A stretch of 64,000 nt of DNA from Aliarcobacter sp. (GTDB taxonomy: Bacteria > Campylobacterota > Campylobacteria > Campylobacterales > Arcobacteraceae): NCBI GenBank assembly GCA_028690445.1, contig JAQVBE010000007.1, positions 85,985 through 149,984 on the forward strand. Reading direction: 5' to 3'. Position 1 is the stretch's first letter. Every line of letters begins with the position of its first letter. The position numbers were made by a program, and so were the translations under genes. This document shows positions 1-8,539 of the stretch, piece by piece. The notes beneath the pieces are model-generated. The model was not told the DNA's origin, did no database searches, and was given only the letters and a program-made list of their open reading frames with translations.

Positions 1-963
1 AAGCATGAATATGTGTAAGTGGAAATCTATGAAGATTTTGCATTGCTTCACGCCATAACTCATCTGTTTCACCGGGATGCCCCACAATAAAATCAGTACC
101 TAAAGCATAACCATTTGAACTTAAAAACTCAAAAAGTTCTAAATCTGATAAGACTTTATTTCTTCTATTCATTATTTGTAACATCTCTTTTGAAGTATGT
201 TGTAATGCAATATGAAGATGTTTTGCCATAAATGGTTCATTTATAAGCTCTTTAAATTCATCATCAATTTGAATAGGCTCAATACTTCCCATTCTAATTC
301 TTCTCACACCTTTTATTAAAGACATTTTTTTAAGAAGTTTTGCCAAAGAAGTGTGTTGTTTTTTTCCGTAACTTCCTACATTTGTTCCTGTTAAAATAAA
401 CTCTCCAAAACCATTTGCAGCTAAAGTTGTAACTTGTTCTAAAATTTTATCTTCTGTATAACTTCTTGCATCTCCTCTTACATAAGGAATAATACAATAT
501 GAACATCTAAAATCACAGCCCTCTTGAATTTTAATAAATGCCCTACTTTTTCCAACAAACTCTTCTACAATAGTTTCATCAATATGAGTTAAATCTCCAG
601 CTTGAAAAAATCTTTCTTCTTTTAGCAAAAGTTCATTAATATTCTCTTTTTCAGAATGACCAAACAAAGAATCAACTTTAGCTTCTTTAAAAAGAGCTTC
701 ACCTTTTGTCCAAACTCCACAACCTGTAAATACAACTCTTGGATCTTTCGGAAGTTTTTTTAAACCACTTATATATCCTCTTGCTGTACTATCAGCACTA
801 TTTGTTACTGTACATGAGTTTATAATGACTACATCCGCTTCAGCTTCTTCTTGTGTTACTTCAAAATCTTTTAGATTACTCATCATAACTTGAGTATCAA
901 AAACATTTGTTCTACATCCAAAAGTTTTAAAATATACTTTTGGTTTATTATGTGAAAAATTCA
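1..963 (-). CDS. mtaB: tRNA (N6-L-threonylcarbamoyladenosine(37)-C2)-methylthiotransferase MtaB-like, truncated by left window edge
   Basis: Reverse-strand translation MNFSHNKPKVYFKTFGCRTNVFDTQ... with radical SAM motif CDFRCSYCIIPYVRG; not in ORF track because it runs off the window. Confidence 0.88.
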
Positions 964-982
964 TTAATATTTATTTCCTAAT

Positions 983-2731
983 TTATCTTTGTATAATTTC
1001 ATCTTCCAAATCTTTTGGAAGATTTTTTCTTTTCATAGCAGGTCCATAAGCATTATCTGTTCTATTAATATTAATTTGTTGAGTAGGATAAGCAATATGA
1101 ATATCATTTTCTCTCATAAATGCATCTAAAATCTCTGTACTAATTGTACTTCTTAAAACTAATGCCGCATAAGAATTTGTTAGATACCAAGAAGATATTA
1201 CAATACCTTGAGGTTCAACAAAAGTAAATACTCTAGGTTCTACTCCTGTTGCACGTAACTGATATTTATTTCTCATTTTAGATAACTGTTTTCTAGTAAT
1301 ATCAGTATAACCTTTTGAATAATGCTTTAAAATATCTCTTGCAATTTTTTGAGCTTTTTTATGATTTGAATCAAAAGTAATAGTAATATCAATTCCATCC
1401 CAAACTGTTCTTAAACCAGAGTGTGTATAGTTAGCTATAAGCTCTGAAAAAATATAGTTATTTGGAATAAAAAAAATTCTTCCACTTCTTCTATTTACCA
1501 TATAAGAAGTCAAAGTAATATCTTCTCTAATAGTTATTTTAAATAAAGAAATATCTAAAACATCTCCAACAGTTTCAACATTACCTTTATTTACTTTTAT
1601 TCTATCTCCAACTTGAATTGAGCCAGATGTTACAATAACCATCCAACCAAAAATAGACATAAACCAATCTTTTAAAGCAATTGCAATACCTGCTGATGCA
1701 AATCCTAAGATTGTTACAAGATATGAAACATTATCTATATATGAAAATAAAATAAGCATTACAATTAAAAATACTAAAGTAAAATTAATTATTTTATTTA
1801 TCATATAATAATTCTCGTTTTGAGAAAAATATCTTTTTAAAGCTAATTTTACTAAAAATGCAATTACTGATAAAATCATAATTATTATAAAAATAACAAC
1901 CATTTTTTGAACTTGTTGAGATATTTGGCTTTTAATCTCCAAAATAACTTGTTCAATTTTTCTTGTATATACCTCTTCAGTTGTAGATACAATTTCTAGA
2001 ATCATTACAAAATCTTTTTTTTCTTTATCCAAAAAAGTAATTTTTTCTTTATATTCGGGTTTTAAGTCTAAATTAAATAATTCTAAATATAAAAGTAACT
2101 CTTCATCCAATTTTATGGTCAAATAATCAATATCTGATTCTAAAGTTTTAAATGTTTTTTTGTTATTCTCTAATTTTTTTATCTGAGATAATGCATTAAT
2201 TATTCCAAAAGGATTTGTAATATTTTCATATTTTTCAATCTCAGGGGGATTTATAAGCCCACCTATAGGTGAACCTTTGTACTCATCTATTAACTCTAAT
2301 TCATTTTCTTTAACTCTGATTTTATTATGTAATTGATAAGTTTGTTCATCTGTAATATTTGTTTTTCTTTTTAAATTATCTCTCAAAACCGCAAGTTCTG
2401 TTGAAATTTTACTATATGCAAGATAGTTAGAATATCTTTTTAATAAAATATTATCTTTTAATTCAAGATCAATTTTTGAAATAGCATCAATTAAAGTATT
2501 GATTTGAGCTATATTTTCTAAATCTTGCTCTTTACTTTTTAAACCTTCAAGTTCTTGATTTTTTTTAATTTCTAGTTCTTTTTGAGCTTCTTCATATTTA
2601 TCATTTATGATTTTTTGCTCAATTTGTTTAACTTCTGCTTTATCGTTTTTATCAAGCGTTGAAATATTATTACTTACAGCAGCCCATAAAAAACAATTAA
2701 TAAATAGTAATAATGCTAATTTTTTAATCAA
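983..2731 (-). CDS. mechanosensitive ion channel, MscS family, with N-terminal signal and coiled-coil region
   Basis: TM segments followed by MscS-like core (LGFASAGIAIALKDWFMSIFGWMVIV); adjacent to mtaB and aroB. Confidence 0.85.
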   Translation of the reverse strand: MIKKLALLLFINCFLWAAVSNNISTLDKNDKAEVKQIEQKIINDKYEEAQKELEIKKNQELEGLKSKEQDLENIAQINTLIDAISKIDLELKDNILLKRYSNYLAYSKISTELAVLRDNLKRKTNITDEQTYQLHNKIRVKENELELIDEYKGSPIGGLINPPEIEKYENITNPFGIINALSQIKKLENNKKTFKTLESDIDYLTIKLDEELLLYLELFNLDLKPEYKEKITFLDKEKKDFVMILEIVSTTEEVYTRKIEQVILEIKSQISQQVQKMVVIFIIIMILSVIAFLVKLALKRYFSQNENYYMINKIINFTLVFLIVMLILFSYIDNVSYLVTILGFASAGIAIALKDWFMSIFGWMVIVTSGSIQVGDRIKVNKGNVETVGDVLDISLFKITIREDITLTSYMVNRRSGRIFFIPNNYIFSELIANYTHSGLRTVWDGIDITITFDSNHKKAQKIARDILKHYSKGYTDITRKQLSKMRNKYQLRATGVEPRVFTFVEPQGIVISSWYLTNSYAALVLRSTISTEILDAFMRENDIHIAYPTQQININRTDNAYGPAMKRKNLPKDLEDEIIQR

Positions 2732-2732
2732 T

Positions 2733-3767
2733 TTAAAAACCTTTTAATATTTTTATAACATCATCTTTTGTAACTTCATTAGTGATTTTGCAATCACCAA
2801 TACCAACTGGAAGAATAAATTTAATTTTATTATCCAATGACTTTTTATCTAAGAAAAAATGTTCATAAAAGTCTTCCACATCTTTGATTTTATAAGTTGT
2901 TGGAATATCATATTTTTCTAATAAATTTTTTACTCTTAACTCTTCATCTTTACTCATAAGTCCTAATTTTACAGCCAATGCATTTGCCATACACATACCA
3001 ATTCCCACAGCTTCACCATGTAAATATGTATCATAATTTGTTTCATTTTCAATAACATGACCAAAAGTATGACCATAATTTAAAGCAGCCCTAATTCCCA
3101 ACTCTTTTTCATCTTGCGAAACTACATCTGCTTTTGTTTGAACAGATTTAGCAATTGCAATTCTAATATTTTCATCTGTTGTTAAATCGTTTTGTTCTAA
3201 CCACTCAAAAAAATCTTTGTTAAAAGTCACAGCCATTTTTACAATTTCAGCAACTCCTGCTCCAAACTCTCTTTTTGGAAGAGTTTTTAAGAAATTTGGG
3301 TCTATATAAACTGCAATTGGTTGATGAAAGGCACCAACTAAATTTTTTCCAAATTTATTGTTTATTCCTGTTTTTCCACCAACACTTGCATCAACTTGAG
3401 AAAGTAAAGTTGTAGGAATTTGAACAAAATCAATACCTCTTTGATAAATAGAAGCTGCAAATCCAGTCATATCTCCAATAACACCACCACCAAAAGCAAT
3501 AAGTAGAGATTTTCTATCAAGTCTTTGAGTAAAACAGTGAGCTAACATATCTTCAATTGTTTGCATATGTTTATACTCTTCACCATCAGGAATTGTACAA
3601 ACACTAAGCTCTCGTGCTTTTATTTTTGTTTTTAAATACTCCAAATGAAATCCACTAACAGTTGGATTTGTAATAATCACAACTTTTCTATCAAAATATA
3701 GTTCGTTTAATTCATCTATAAAAATTTCATAAGAGTTATCATGGGGTAAAGTAATTTTAACAGTCAT
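2733..3767 (-). CDS. aroB: 3-dehydroquinate synthase
   Basis: Motifs GGGVIGDMTGFAASIYQRGIDFVQIPTTLLSQVDASVGGKTGIN, ALNYGHTFGH. Confidence 0.97.
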   Translation of the reverse strand: MTVKITLPHDNSYEIFIDELNELYFDRKVVIITNPTVSGFHLEYLKTKIKARELSVCTIPDGEEYKHMQTIEDMLAHCFTQRLDRKSLLIAFGGGVIGDMTGFAASIYQRGIDFVQIPTTLLSQVDASVGGKTGINNKFGKNLVGAFHQPIAVYIDPNFLKTLPKREFGAGVAEIVKMAVTFNKDFFEWLEQNDLTTDENIRIAIAKSVQTKADVVSQDEKELGIRAALNYGHTFGHVIENETNYDTYLHGEAVGIGMCMANALAVKLGLMSKDEELRVKNLLEKYDIPTTYKIKDVEDFYEHFFLDKKSLDNKIKFILPVGIGDCKITNEVTKDDVIKILKGF

Positions 3768-3860
3768 TTTATCTATCCAAATATTTATTTAATAAGGATT
3801 TTATATTAGCCAAAAAAAACTAAAAGAAGGTTAAAAAGCCTTTTAACTTAATTCTGTTAA

Positions 3861-3887
3861 ATTAGTTTAAGTAAAACTTAAACTAAT
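3861..3887. promoter_or_regulatory. perfect 12-bp inverted repeat, candidate operator upstream of the DEAD-box helicase gene
   Basis: ATTAGTTTAAGT-AAA-ACTTAAACTAAT, just upstream of a TATAAT box at 3899-3904. Confidence 0.5.
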
Positions 3888-3951
3888 CTACTTTTGGATA
3901 TAATAAGTAAAATTAAGATTAAAAGGAAACATTATTAAAACTTTTACATCA

Positions 3952-5244
3952 ATGAACTTAGATGAAAAAATCATCAATGCTTTAAAAGATTTAAATTACG
4001 AAGAAGCTACGGAAATACAAAAAAAAGCTATTCCAATTGCTTTGAAAAAAAGAGATATTCTAGCAGCTGCACAAAGTGGAACAGGTAAAACTGCTGCTTT
4101 TTTATTACCAATATTAACAGAACTATTAGCGAATAAACAAGCAAACAAACCAATTCTTAGAGCTTTGATTTTAGTTCCAACAAGAGAATTAGCAACTCAA
4201 ATATCAAAAGCAGTTAATGACTTCTCAAAATATATGGAAGTAGAATCACTAGCGATGGTTGGTGGAGTTTCAACAAAAGACCAAGAGAAAAAAATAGCAA
4301 AAGGTCTTGGTATTCTAGTTGCAACATCTGGAAGATTAATGGAACATTTAAAAAATGGAACTGTTGATTTATCAAGCGTTACAACTGTTGTAATTGACGA
4401 AGTTGATACTATGCTTGATATGGGATTTTTAGAAGATATTGAAAAAATACTTCCAAGTGTTGGTCCCAAAAGACAAATAATGATGTTCTCTGCAACTATG
4501 AATCAAAATGTTAAAAAACTTGCAAAAGAGTTTTTAACAGATCCAATTGTAATTGAAGTTGCACAACAAAGATCAGCTGTAAAAATCATCGACCAACAAA
4601 TTGTTTTAGTTGATGAAGCAAATAAAGCAGCTGCATTATCTTATATTATTGGTTCAAGAAACTATTCTCAAGTTTTAGTTTTTGTAAATATGAAAATTGA
4701 AGCTGATACTTTAGTAGAACATTTAGAATTAGACGGTCTTCCAGCTGGTTGTATTCATGGTGATATTAGACAAACAGCACGGGCTAAAGTTATGAGAAAA
4801 TTCAAATCAGGTGATATTAGAGTTTTAGTTGCAACTGATATTGCAGCGCGTGGAATTGATATAGAACTTTTACCAATAGTTGTAAATTATTCTCTTCCTG
4901 AAACTGTAACTGATTATACACATAGAATTGGAAGGACTGGACGAGCTGGAAATCCAGGAATTGCTTTGACATTATTAAGTGTTAAAGATTATAAAATGAT
5001 GATTGATATTGAAAAAGAGTTAATTATCAATATTCCAAGAACAGAAGTTGAAGGTTTTGAAGCAACAGAAAAAAAACCAAGACTATTCAAAGCAAGACCA
5101 AAACAACTAAGTGTAAAAAAAGCTGAAGCTGGAAAAATAGCTAAAAAAACAGGTTATGCAAAAACAAATGCTCCTGAAAAAAAACCTGCCAAAAAGAAAA
5201 AAACTACTAAAAGAGATGATAATAGAAGTTTTGGGAAAAAATAA
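3952..5244 (+). CDS. DEAD-box ATP-dependent RNA helicase
   Basis: Q motif, AQSGTGKT, PTRELA, DEVD, SAT, HRIGRTGRAG; Lys-rich C-terminal tail. Confidence 0.95.
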   Translation: MNLDEKIINALKDLNYEEATEIQKKAIPIALKKRDILAAAQSGTGKTAAFLLPILTELLANKQANKPILRALILVPTRELATQISKAVNDFSKYMEVESLAMVGGVSTKDQEKKIAKGLGILVATSGRLMEHLKNGTVDLSSVTTVVIDEVDTMLDMGFLEDIEKILPSVGPKRQIMMFSATMNQNVKKLAKEFLTDPIVIEVAQQRSAVKIIDQQIVLVDEANKAAALSYIIGSRNYSQVLVFVNMKIEADTLVEHLELDGLPAGCIHGDIRQTARAKVMRKFKSGDIRVLVATDIAARGIDIELLPIVVNYSLPETVTDYTHRIGRTGRAGNPGIALTLLSVKDYKMMIDIEKELIINIPRTEVEGFEATEKKPRLFKARPKQLSVKKAEAGKIAKKTGYAKTNAPEKKPAKKKKTTKRDDNRSFGKK

Positions 5245-5267
5245 GGAAAAAGAGAGTTTTTCTTTTT

Positions 5268-6566
5268 GGGACTGTTCAAAAATCTGTGTCAACCTGGTAA
5301 AATAAGAAATACCAAAGGACACACAGATGAATATAGAGATAGATGTTGAACAGTTTGCTAAAAATATAAAAGCTGGTAAAAGTATCGGTGGAAAAGATGG
5401 AGCATTAAGCTTTTTAATTAAACAATTAACAGAAGCTGCACTTGCAGCTGAAATAGATTCTCACTTAACACAAGACTTAGATAAAAATCGTAAAAATGGT
5501 TATTCTACAAAAACTATGAAAAGTGAACATGGTTCATTTGAACTTGATGTTCCAAGAGATAGAAATGGTTCGTTTGAACCAGAAATTGTTAAGAAGAATC
5601 AAACAAGTATGACAGGTGAAATAGAAGATAAAATACTTTCATTGTATGCTCTTGGAAATTCTTATTCCCAAATATCACAAGCAATAGAAGATTTCTATGG
5701 TGTAGGTTTCTCTAAAGCCACTATAAGTGCAGTTACTGATAAAATAATACCAATGCTTCAAGAATGGAAAATAAAACCTTTAGAAGAAGTATATCCTTTC
5801 GTATTTTTAGATGCCATTCATTACAAAGTCAAAGAAGATGGGAAATATATATCTAAAGCTTTTTATACTGTCTTAGGTGTAAGAGTTGATGATAAAAAAG
5901 AAATACTAGGTCTTTACTTGAATGAAAGTGAAGGAGCGAAATTTTGGCTACAAGTTCTAACAGATTTACAGAATCGTGGTGTTCAAGATATTCTAATAGC
6001 TTCAGTTGATGGACTAAAAGGCTTTCCAGAAGCTATAAACTCAGTATTTCCGAATACTGAAGTGCAACTTTGTATAGTTCATCAAATAAGAAATAGTTTA
6101 AGATTTATAGGATCAGCTAATCAAAAACAATTTGCGAAAGAATTAAAATTAGTTTATCAAGCTTTTACAAAAGAAGAAGCTCAAATTGAACTGGATAAAC
6201 TTGAAGAAAGATGGGGTAAAAAATATCCTATAGTTTTTACTTCATGGAGAAATAAATGGGAAAATTTAAAATATCCAGAAGATATAAGAAAAGTAATTTA
6301 TACAACAAATATAATTGAATCAGTACATAGACAATTTAGAACTTTAACTAAGACGAAGGGTGCATTTCCAAATGATAGTTCTTTACTAAAACTACTTTTT
6401 ATGGGAATTCAAAATGCTTCAAAAAAGTGGACAATGCCAGTTATAAATTGGAGTTTAACAATTTCTCAACTCTCAATATACTTTGAGGGAAGACTAGATA
6501 AAACATTAAATTTATGATAAAATCTTAGGAATTACCAGATGCTGACACAGATTACTGAACACTCCC
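5268..6566 (+). mobile_element. IS256-family insertion sequence with imperfect terminal inverted repeats
   Basis: Left end GGGACTGTTCAAAAATCTGTGTCA; right end reverse complement GGGAGTGTTCAGTAATCTGTGTCA; encloses a full-length Mutator-type transposase. Confidence 0.9.
5327..6517 (+). CDS. IS256-family (Mutator) DDE transposase
   Basis: Full-length 396 aa; DAIHYKV, SVDGLKGFPEAI, CIVHQIRNS, TNIIESVHRQFR motifs. Confidence 0.95.
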   Translation: MNIEIDVEQFAKNIKAGKSIGGKDGALSFLIKQLTEAALAAEIDSHLTQDLDKNRKNGYSTKTMKSEHGSFELDVPRDRNGSFEPEIVKKNQTSMTGEIEDKILSLYALGNSYSQISQAIEDFYGVGFSKATISAVTDKIIPMLQEWKIKPLEEVYPFVFLDAIHYKVKEDGKYISKAFYTVLGVRVDDKKEILGLYLNESEGAKFWLQVLTDLQNRGVQDILIASVDGLKGFPEAINSVFPNTEVQLCIVHQIRNSLRFIGSANQKQFAKELKLVYQAFTKEEAQIELDKLEERWGKKYPIVFTSWRNKWENLKYPEDIRKVIYTTNIIESVHRQFRTLTKTKGAFPNDSSLLKLLFMGIQNASKKWTMPVINWSLTISQLSIYFEGRLDKTLNL

Positions 6567-6571
6567 ATTTA

Positions 6572-6841
6572 TTAACTCTTTTTGTGTCTTTTATTCCATT
6601 CTTCCTCTAATTTCATTCTTTTTTCTTCTTCCTCTGTCCCTTTACTTGGAATCCATTCATAATTAGGGTCAGGAATAAATGTTATACCAGAACCACCTAT
6701 TGAAGCATTTGCAATAGAAGATATTAACCATCCACCAAATACTTTGGCTCTTGCAACATATTGAGGTCTTCCATCTCCTCTATTATCTAACTCTTCCCAA
6801 ATTAAAGCTCCTACATATTCTTTTGATGAAAAAATTCCCAT
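6572..6841 (-). CDS. hypothetical protein, 89 aa, glycine-rich centre and charged C-terminus
   Basis: Intact ORF with ATG and upstream AAGGA; stop codon lies 5 bp from the IS right end. Confidence 0.5.
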   Translation of the reverse strand: MGIFSSKEYVGALIWEELDNRGDGRPQYVARAKVFGGWLISSIANASIGGSGITFIPDPNYEWIPSKGTEEEEKRMKLEEEWNKRHKKS

Positions 6842-6882
6842 CTTTATTTTTCCTTTTAAATATTCTAAATTTAAATATATTT

Positions 6883-7248
6883 CTAATTAATTGCTATTTT
6901 ACCAAATAAACTTTCAAATGGAATTTTTAATTGATCATGTAAGTTTTTTATCATTTCAACAGTTAATTTTCTTTGTCCATTTAAAATTTTTGAAACAACT
7001 GCACTATCACCAATAATTGGTATTAAATCTTTTTGTTTTAGATCTTCTTGTTCCATTCTAAATTTTATTGCAGATATTGGATCTGGTGCATCTATAAAGT
7101 AATGTTTTTCTTCATAGCTCTCAACTAAAGTTACTAAAATTTCTAGTTCATCAAATTCTTCTGTATCAGGTTCTACATCCATTAAAATATCAATTCTTTG
7201 TAAAGTAGTTTCATAATCATCTTCTGTTCTTATTGGCTTAATTATCAT
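6883..7248 (-). CDS. higA: HigA-like antitoxin, XRE-type HTH
   Basis: C-terminal HTH (QKDLIPIIGDSAVVSKILNGQRKLTVEMIKNL); immediately downstream of HigB-like gene. Confidence 0.82.
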   Translation of the reverse strand: MIIKPIRTEDDYETTLQRIDILMDVEPDTEEFDELEILVTLVESYEEKHYFIDAPDPISAIKFRMEQEDLKQKDLIPIIGDSAVVSKILNGQRKLTVEMIKNLHDQLKIPFESLFGKIAIN

Positions 7249-7258
7249 CTTTATATCC

Positions 7259-7558
7259 TTATATTTCTACTGCATTTATTTTGTCATACTCTTTATGCGT
7301 TCCAATAAATCTTATATATACAACTTTTGCAAAATAATTTATTTTTACTATTAGTCTATACTTATTTCCATATATATTAAATACAACTCTATTATTTCCA
7401 ACCATACTTGCATGACGATATTGTTCTTTTATATCATTTGGAGTTTGCCAATCTGCTTTTATAAGCTCTTTATGCCAAGCTTCTAAAGATTCTTTACTAT
7501 CTTGATATAAAGTTTGTTCATAAAAATCTTTTATTGTTTTTTTAGAAATAATTCTCAT
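7259..7558 (-). CDS. higB: HigB-like mRNA interferase toxin
   Basis: HigB-type sequence (MRIISKKTIKDFYE...ADWQTPNDIKEQYRHASMVGNNRVVFNIYGNKYRLIVKINY...RFIGTHKEYDKI); toxin-first order. Confidence 0.85.
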   Translation of the reverse strand: MRIISKKTIKDFYEQTLYQDSKESLEAWHKELIKADWQTPNDIKEQYRHASMVGNNRVVFNIYGNKYRLIVKINYFAKVVYIRFIGTHKEYDKINAVEI

Positions 7559-7755
7559 AGTTGAAGTTTATCAATTTATTGACAATTTGTCAATAATATA
7601 AAATATATAATTCTTTATCAATATATATTTTTTTATAAAAAGAATTACTACAACTGTTGTGTTACTATTTTATTGTACTAAAGTATTGATACTATGTATT
7701 TGTAGAAAATATAATTTTTGGGAGAGCGATTCTATCACAGCTAAAAAGATAAGGT

Positions 7756-7820
7756 AGTATAAAAATTTTATACCAGGGTAGTTTTTTTAATTATTTTAAG
7801 TGGTATAAGATTTTTATACT
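7756..7820. repeat. 20-bp near-perfect inverted repeat with 25-bp spacer
   Basis: AGTATAAAAATTTTATACCA ... TGGTATAAGATTTTTATACT (19/20 complementary). Confidence 0.7.
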
Positions 7821-7953
7821 AGATATATTTTTTATATACTACTTTTATAAAATAAATTTTACTTAAAGGACACCTTAGGAGACACCTATTAAAGAAATAA
7901 ATCTATCTTAGATATAAAAAACAATATAAATCCCTAAAAATAGTACTTATTAA

Positions 7954-8029
7954 TGGCGACCCCAGCAAGATTCGAACTTGCGTGTTCTGGAGGAAATCCA
8001 GACGTCCTTGGCCACTAGACGACAGGGTC
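7954..8029 (-). tRNA. tRNA-Glu (anticodon TTC) with encoded CCA and atypical anticodon loop
   Basis: GACCCTGTCGTCTAGTGGCCAAGGACGTCTGGATTTCCTCCAGAACACGCAAGTTCGAATCTTGCTGGGGTCGCCA folds as a cloverleaf by eye; anticodon stem TCTGG/CCAGA, loop ATTTCCT. Confidence 0.85.
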
Positions 8030-8089
8030 ATTTTTTTTAGGAATGAGATTATATTTTAGTTTGAGTTTGTTTTTGCTTAAAACTGATTA

Positions 8090-8533
8090 TTATCGAACTA
8101 TCTTTAACGTTTTTTTAGAGAGTTTTACTATACTTGAAGCTTTTGTTTCATAAAAACTTCTTTTATCCTCTACAATTATGTCAGCACCAACTGTTGCAAA
8201 ATCTTGATTAAAACTTTCAGCTGTTTTATTTGCTGAAGTTGAATATAAAATCTTAAATTTATTTATAAAATCATAAAAACTAGAATTTTTATCTATAACT
8301 CTAAAAGATTTTGAATTTGGATAGATAAAAGTTGTTCTTTTACTATTTCTAACTCTTTTTCTAAAGTTTTTTGGAACTCTTGTATACTCATTTAATGTTT
8401 TAAAAGAATCTACGGTATGAAGTATTTTTTTAGAAGTTGGTCGTTGTTTGATAAAAGAGAGTTTCTCATCATTTAAAGATGAGAAACCAACTGTTGTATC
8501 TGTTTGAACCAGATAAACTAAAGAAGAATCCAT
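8090..8533 (-). CDS. Sua5/YciO/YrdC-like protein, short
   Basis: MDSSLVYLVQTDTTVGFSSLNDEKL...STSANKTAESFN resembles YrdC-fold threonylcarbamoyl-AMP synthase. Confidence 0.72.
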   Translation of the reverse strand: MDSSLVYLVQTDTTVGFSSLNDEKLSFIKQRPTSKKILHTVDSFKTLNEYTRVPKNFRKRVRNSKRTTFIYPNSKSFRVIDKNSSFYDFINKFKILYSTSANKTAESFNQDFATVGADIIVEDKRSFYETKASSIVKLSKKTLKIVR

Positions 8534-8539
8534 AAACTC

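Noticed and set aside
983-3767. mtaB-mscS-aroB order as a possible new functional system
   Set aside because: This gene order is familiar from Campylobacter; ordinary conserved synteny
7600-7900. Possible CRISPR array or tandem repeat near the tRNA
   Set aside because: Only one inverted pair and a short direct repeat; no regular spacer/repeat periodicity and no cas genes in the window
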